Shown here in pieces: positions 7,585 through 11,418 of a stretch of DNA of 11,418 nt; position 1 is the first letter of the stretch, and each line of letters starts with the position of its first letter. The DNA is from Beroe ovata (Eukaryota > Ctenophora > Nuda > Beroida > Beroidae), in contig CAMPET010000513.1 in assembly GCA_946803715.1 (NCBI GenBank), positions 1-11,418 of the forward strand, read 5' to 3'. The notes under the pieces were generated by a model. It saw nothing but the letters and a program-made list of their open reading frames with translations. It did no database searches and had not been told where the DNA came from. The position numbers were made by a program, and so were the translations under genes.

Positions 7585-7775
7585 TTTTGTTTTTTTTCGG
7601 GGTTTTTCAGTTTTATGCTTTTTGTTTTGTTTCTTTCCTTTTTGATTTTTTGTTTTTTCTCAAGAATCTACTTCCGCCTTAACAAAAAACAGGAAATAAT
7701 TGACCCCGCCCCTTGATAATACGCTCCATGTGCCCGGTCTCCCGTCATGGTTACACAGTATTTGGTAATTAGTGT

Positions 7776-8348
7776 TCACGAACTGGTATCCTCTTGTTTG
7801 ATAGCTATAACATCTGGAGAGCCGGCTCTTGACTTGTTGCACACTATGAACTCCTCTCTTTTCCGCTTTATACTCGCGTCTCTGTCCTCGAGTTCGCGCT
7901 TTATCAACAGTCGCCGCCTCATTTCATTCTCCAGTCGTCCCATTGCAATCTCATTCTCTGTCTTCAGCTGAAATAGACCAACATCACGTACTAACATTTT
8001 ACTAGGAAACAACATTATCTGAAGACACGAAATAACACATGATGAAGACAGATTAACACATGTCAGATCTAAGTAGAAGAGAGGGTATATCATAACAACT
8101 CATTCTTTTATGAAAAACACGATTCTCTCCTGCACAGATCAATTGCAGCAAGTTATACCTTGTCGTTGACCTTGTCCAGTCTCTCGAAGTCGAGCAGTAT
8201 TGGGATCATGGAGTGTTCAGTAGGTACTATTTGGGGAGGGCAGTAGAGTAGGGCATCATCAATCACCGGTACCCATGTGTAATCATCCAGTGTACACTGT
8301 ATCTCACTGTCCGTAACTTGGGAGTCACATTGCTGGGGATAATAGCAC

Positions 8349-8380
<32 letters not shown>

Positions 8381-11271
8381 TACACAGTGTTACTATGGTA
8401 ACACAGCGACTTGTGCAACATGACAGTGGAGTTTAGTCCTGAATGAATCCTGATATGGTATAATCATTACAGTCACGCTTGCATATTGAGCTCAATTCGT
8501 CTTAACTCACTGTTTCACAGTCAGATACTGTAGGTTGTGTTCGTGATTTGCATTCAGTTAACCCCATGTCACTGAGTTCCTTTACAAAACCAACCCTCTC
8601 ATCTTTCTGAAAAAACAAAACATTGCTTAGAATTTATTGCCACTTTGGTACAATTCCTACTGTATTCTACAACCACACACACACGAACATGCGTGTGCGC
8701 GCTATGTTCTTGTGCTGTGTCTTCGCGCGCAACGCGAAATAACACTTCAGTATTGGCTTCTTACTTGGCTGTCAGCGAAGCACTACAAACTTCAACAATA
8801 GACTACAACAATAACAAACTACAACAATGAACTACAACAATAATTACAAACTAACAACAAATAACATGAAATTTATATTGATTGCTCAATATGAGGCACA
8901 CCGAGAGAGGGAACACAACTTACAGTGAGAATAGAGTTGAGATATCTGATTGTTTTAGCAGAGCTGGTCCTTGAGAGAGTATCTGGTAATAACATAATAG
9001 TTAAAGCATACACAACATTAGTAGCTCCAAATTCCCTAATCACTTATTATCAAACAATTCCAGTACCTGGTTGTTTGTCCAACCGTAACAGTGCAGAGTT
9101 GAGAGTCCCTGTAATTGGGGGCGATTAGTCCCTCATTATATGATTAGATATGCGTATCATGCAGCACACAATATAAGAGAACGCGAGTTCCTCATTGGAG
9201 TGTAATAATAGTTGACTATGAATGTAACATACAGTTACCATGTAACAGTGTACTACTCTGTGTGTAATAACCATAACAACTATACCATACACTGTAACCC
9301 ACACTGTAACCCACATAATGACTAACAAACAATGATAGTAATACCTGCTGATTCTTTGTAAAGTGTACTTGATCCATCATGCACCATCACATAATGATAT
9401 CGGAACGCTAGAGACACTGAAATACACGTGTTATATTGGACCTGATATGTATGTTATGACCTATCAGATAATATCAGGTGGTTTTCCGACAAGTAATGAG
9501 ACTCTTTGGGTTCTAATTTTGCACATGTATCGATTCATTCATAGTGATAAAATGTATCAGTGTTATCCGATGTAACTACTGATAGATTACCTTTGTCGAT
9601 AGAGCTTGAGTAGGTAGTGTAACGGTTGCTGATAACTCTGTCAATAATTGGTCGAATGGAGGAGTGGGAGAGAGGGAGTAGTTTCAATAAGTGGGAAATG
9701 GGGGGAGTGGAATACGAGGTGGAAACTACACTTCCAATCTGAAATACAGTGGAGTCAGTAACAGTACCAACTATCACTATAGCAACTATCACTATAGCAA
9801 CACTATATAGCATGTACCTTTTCTTGGTGTCGGGGTGACATTGTCTGTGATTTCGAGAGGATAACTTTGCAAAGGAGGAGGGAAGTAGTGCAGTGCAAAT
9901 GCCTGGGGGAAGAAACATGTGAACGAAACATTGCTTATTAAAATGTTGTGAACATGCACATTGCACAGTATACAAATGAACATCTGGTGTTTACTTGTAA
10001 GTGTCAGTGAGAAGGGAGAAATTATGAAGGAGCAGGAGAGAGAAAATATCCAGAGTTGTGAGTATTTCCTCCAGTTTGGTTGAGTAGAGCGCTCTCTTCT
10101 CCTCCGAGAGTATTGTGATTCGTGTCTGGAGTATTAGCAAGATGTGAAATACCTAGGATCATGCTCCAACACGAGACCACAATTCGAGTAATCTGAGATG
10201 TCTAGAACCAAACACACACTGCTCACAATAATATCACAATGATACACGTGTGTATTTTTACTGGGATATACCTGTAGATGATCCATCTTGAGAAGATAGG
10301 ACAGAAAATCGGGAAGATCCAATTTAGTGTCAAGTTTCTTTGTGATCTTGTTCAGTATAGCAACAAAATCACCCAAACTCTTATCCTCCCCCATTGACTT
10401 CACTTTATCCACCTGTAACCATGACAACACCATGGTATCAGCAGTGTAACCATGACAACACCATGGTATCAGCAGTGTGTTGACATGTGTTAACGTGATG
10501 CGGGGTTCAAATTGACAGACAAGGGGACACACACGCAATGTGAGATGGACGTGAAATTGACGTGCTATCCTCCTTATCAATGATGTAATTGAGTGTTGAA
10601 AGAAGGGATATAAAGTAGTGTATGGTGTAAATCACATACAAGAAACATACACATACACACGAACACACACGAACATACACGTACACACGCACAAACATGT
10701 GACATATTTACCACTTTGTAGAGATCCTGAAGCTCTGACTCCTCATTAATGTTATACTTTCTCACATCAAATTCAAGCAGAGTTTCATCTTTGAACAACA
10801 CAGCAACCGATGCGATATCGCTAGTCAGATGTTCTGATGTTGCGTCTACTGGTATCGATGTGCTAGTAGTGTTGCTGGGAAGTGTAGTGTTGCTGGGAAA
10901 TGTAGTGTTGCTGGGAAATGTAGTGTTGTTGTTCACTGAGGTTGTTGTGTTGCTAGTTGGGGTTGTACTGTTGCTAGGGGATCTATTGCTATTCACACTG
11001 GTGCCAAGGTTTACATTGGAGCTGCTTGCTGTGTTGTTGCTTATAGGAGTGTCGCTGGGTAACGCGATGGAGTTGCCCTTGGATACAGCTGTGTTTGATG
11101 GCAAATCAGTAACACCACTTGGTAACGCTGAGAACAGAGGTTTTCTTGTCACTGCACCAGAGATAGGCAATTCAGCGTTGCTGGTGGAGTTGCTATTGCT
11201 ACTAGCGTTGTTATTGCTGTTGCTTGGCGACAGCTTGACGTTTGAGCTCTTGCTCGACTTATCTCTCCCTA
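7776..11271 (-). CDS. Unrecognised multi-exon gene, 3' part (at least 566 residues), coiled-coil C-terminus
   Basis: I do not recognise the family. Exons in order: 11271-10712, 10412-10272, 10125-9995, 9902-9818, 9738-9591, 9416-9345, 9108-9067, 8982-8924, 8606-8511, 8332-8159, 7967-7776 (TGA). All ten introns are GT-AG and every phase agrees, which is the main evidence. The first exon starts inside a split codon, so more lies upstream. Visible parts, counted from there: Ser/Asn/Thr-rich low complexity with PSNTT repeats (about 10-145); acidic helical text ending ESELQDLYKV (to 187); Leu-rich predicted helices (188-306, e.g. DLPDFLSYLLKMDHLQ); Pro/Ser text with an LxxLL motif, LLKLL (323-327); an acidic segment (446-503, DDYTWVPVIDDALLYCPP); and a charged coiled coil from 504 (LENEMRRRLLIKRELEDRD) with KRKR (537-540) and IKQE (559-562). 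KRKR suggests nuclear import and IKQE fits the SUMO consensus, so a nuclear role is a guess. Exons 6-8 are short (72, 42 and 59 bases). Confidence 0.85.
8343..8402. repeat. (GT)n(GA)n microsatellite with an X-box-like palindrome
   Basis: A run of about eleven GT units followed by GA units (8349-8380) lies just upstream, on the minus strand, of the acceptor for exon 8332-8159, where it reads as a (TC)n(AC)n tract. At 8389-8402 GTTACTATGGTAAC is a near copy of the palindrome that forms the intron 1 array of the other gene. Confidence 0.75.
8786..8866. repeat. ACTACAACAATA-type tandem repeats
   Basis: Words of the form ACTACAACAATAA and AACAACAAATAAC repeat irregularly inside the 317-base intron at 8607-8923 of the minus-strand gene. 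The same intron has a (CA)n stretch near 8670 and a CG-rich patch with GCGCGC near 8698-8737. Confidence 0.6.
10414..10475. repeat. Perfect 31-base tandem duplication beside a splice acceptor
   Basis: TGTAACCATGACAACACCAT plus GGTATCAGCAG occurs at 10414-10444 and again, identical, at 10445-10475. On the minus strand the second unit ends GGTTACAG|GTG, so, as in intron 5 of the other gene, the 3' splice site of exon 10412-10272 starts directly at the repeat edge. Each unit contains a GTAACCATGACAAC word like the dispersed palindromes. Confidence 0.85.
10865..10930 (-). repeat. 18-base coding tandem repeat (about three copies)
   Basis: GTAGTGTTGCTGGGAAAT-type units repeat in phase with the frame of exon 11271-10712 and encode PSNTTF/PSNTTL. 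Slippage in this low-complexity segment would change protein length by six residues per unit without a frameshift. The surrounding Ser/Asn/Thr text looks like older, decayed repeats of the same kind. Confidence 0.7.
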
Positions 11272-11356
11272 CTGAAATGAGATGCACGTTAAAATTTGGA
11301 GTGTATGTTGTCGAGGCACCGAAACACACACACACATACACACACACACACACACT

Positions 11357-11387
<31 letters not shown>

Positions 11388-11418
11388 ACAGACACACAGA
11401 CACACACACAGAGACAGA
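11272..11418. repeat. (CA)n microsatellite within an intron of the minus-strand gene
   Basis: From 11322 to the window end the sequence is almost only CA with scattered CAGA units. On the minus strand it is (TG)n, about 50 bases upstream of the acceptor CATTTCAG at 11272. The apparent reading frame through it gives only Val/Cys repeats and is not protein coding. The upstream exon of the gene lies outside the window. Confidence 0.85.

Larger units (their letters stand above)
6687..7775. other. 3'UTRs and intergenic space between two convergent genes
   Basis: No gene is visible. The stretch is A+T-rich and holds the 3' ends of both genes. Two more CACGTG sites occur at 6857-6862 and 6870-6875. 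The T-rich run at about 7579-7661 is A-rich on the minus strand and belongs to the 3'UTR of the minus-strand gene or just beyond it. A plus-strand AATAAA at 7432-7437 is a later alternative for the first gene. Confidence 0.7.

Noticed and set aside
9535-9975. A single unspliced 146-codon minus-strand gene
   Set aside because: It joins two exons in inconsistent frames through an intron with GTACAT and TTTCAG. Spliced phases fit the neighbouring exons, and the unspliced reading does not.
9792-9983. Alternative frame for exon 9902-9818 (peptide ALHYFPPPLQSYPLEITD)
   Set aside because: It looks protein-like, but it breaks phase with both neighbouring exons and leads to a stop in the next one. 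The frame used here is consistent on both sides.
10577-11407. The whole 276-codon minus-strand frame as one exon
   Set aside because: Both ends are translated microsatellite (Val/Cys and Cys/Val repeats). Splice signals at 11272 and 10711 trim it to 11271-10712.

Overview
This is eukaryotic nuclear DNA, almost certainly from an invertebrate animal. It holds genes split by many short spliceosomal introns (79-906 bases), abundant (CA)n/(TG)n microsatellites, minisatellites in introns, long non-coding flanks and AATAAA-type poly(A) signals. The one gene recognised with confidence is an animal-type S-adenosylmethionine synthetase. An early-branching animal such as a sponge would fit, but that is a guess from gene style and not from a diagnostic sequence. 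There is no sign of bacterial, viral or organellar content, and no tRNA, rRNA or CRISPR array was seen.

Layout: (1) 1-2588 is the upstream flank. It has an inverted repeat (35-184), a short exon-like island of uncertain strand (247-363), then a promoter region unusually rich in CACGTG E-boxes, with an RFX-type X-box and a CCAAT box. A 5'UTR intron (about 2018-2570) is possible. (2) 2589-6686, plus strand, is a complete S-adenosylmethionine synthetase gene of ten coding exons and nine GT-AG introns. It encodes 389 residues with all catalytic motifs present. Its introns carry most of the unusual DNA: a 25-base-period array of palindromes (intron 1), an approximately 31-base minisatellite with a 252-base higher-order duplication that ends in the splice acceptor itself (intron 5), a 21-base minisatellite (intron 7), a fully open in-frame intron with a CG-rich core (intron 8), and a TACAGAAAC motif at an alternative 3' splice site (intron 9). 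(3) 6687-7775 is a shared intergenic space between convergent 3' ends, with poly(A) signals for both genes. (4) 7776-11271, minus strand, is the 3' part of a second multi-exon gene. Eleven exons whose phases all agree encode at least 566 residues of a protein I do not recognise. It has a Ser/Asn/Thr-rich segment, a helical Leu-rich middle and a charged coiled-coil C-terminus with a KRKR cluster and a SUMO-consensus site. Its 5' end lies beyond the window. (5) 11272-11418 is intron of that gene and is mostly (CA)n.

The two genes lie tail to tail and show no obvious functional link. The most interesting idea is that the S-adenosylmethionine synthetase gene could sense its own product. The TACAGAAAC sequence at an alternative acceptor of the last intron matches the METTL16/METT-10 m6A site known at S-adenosylmethionine synthetase RNAs of nematodes and mammals. 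This rests on the motif and its position only; no obvious hairpin around it was found.
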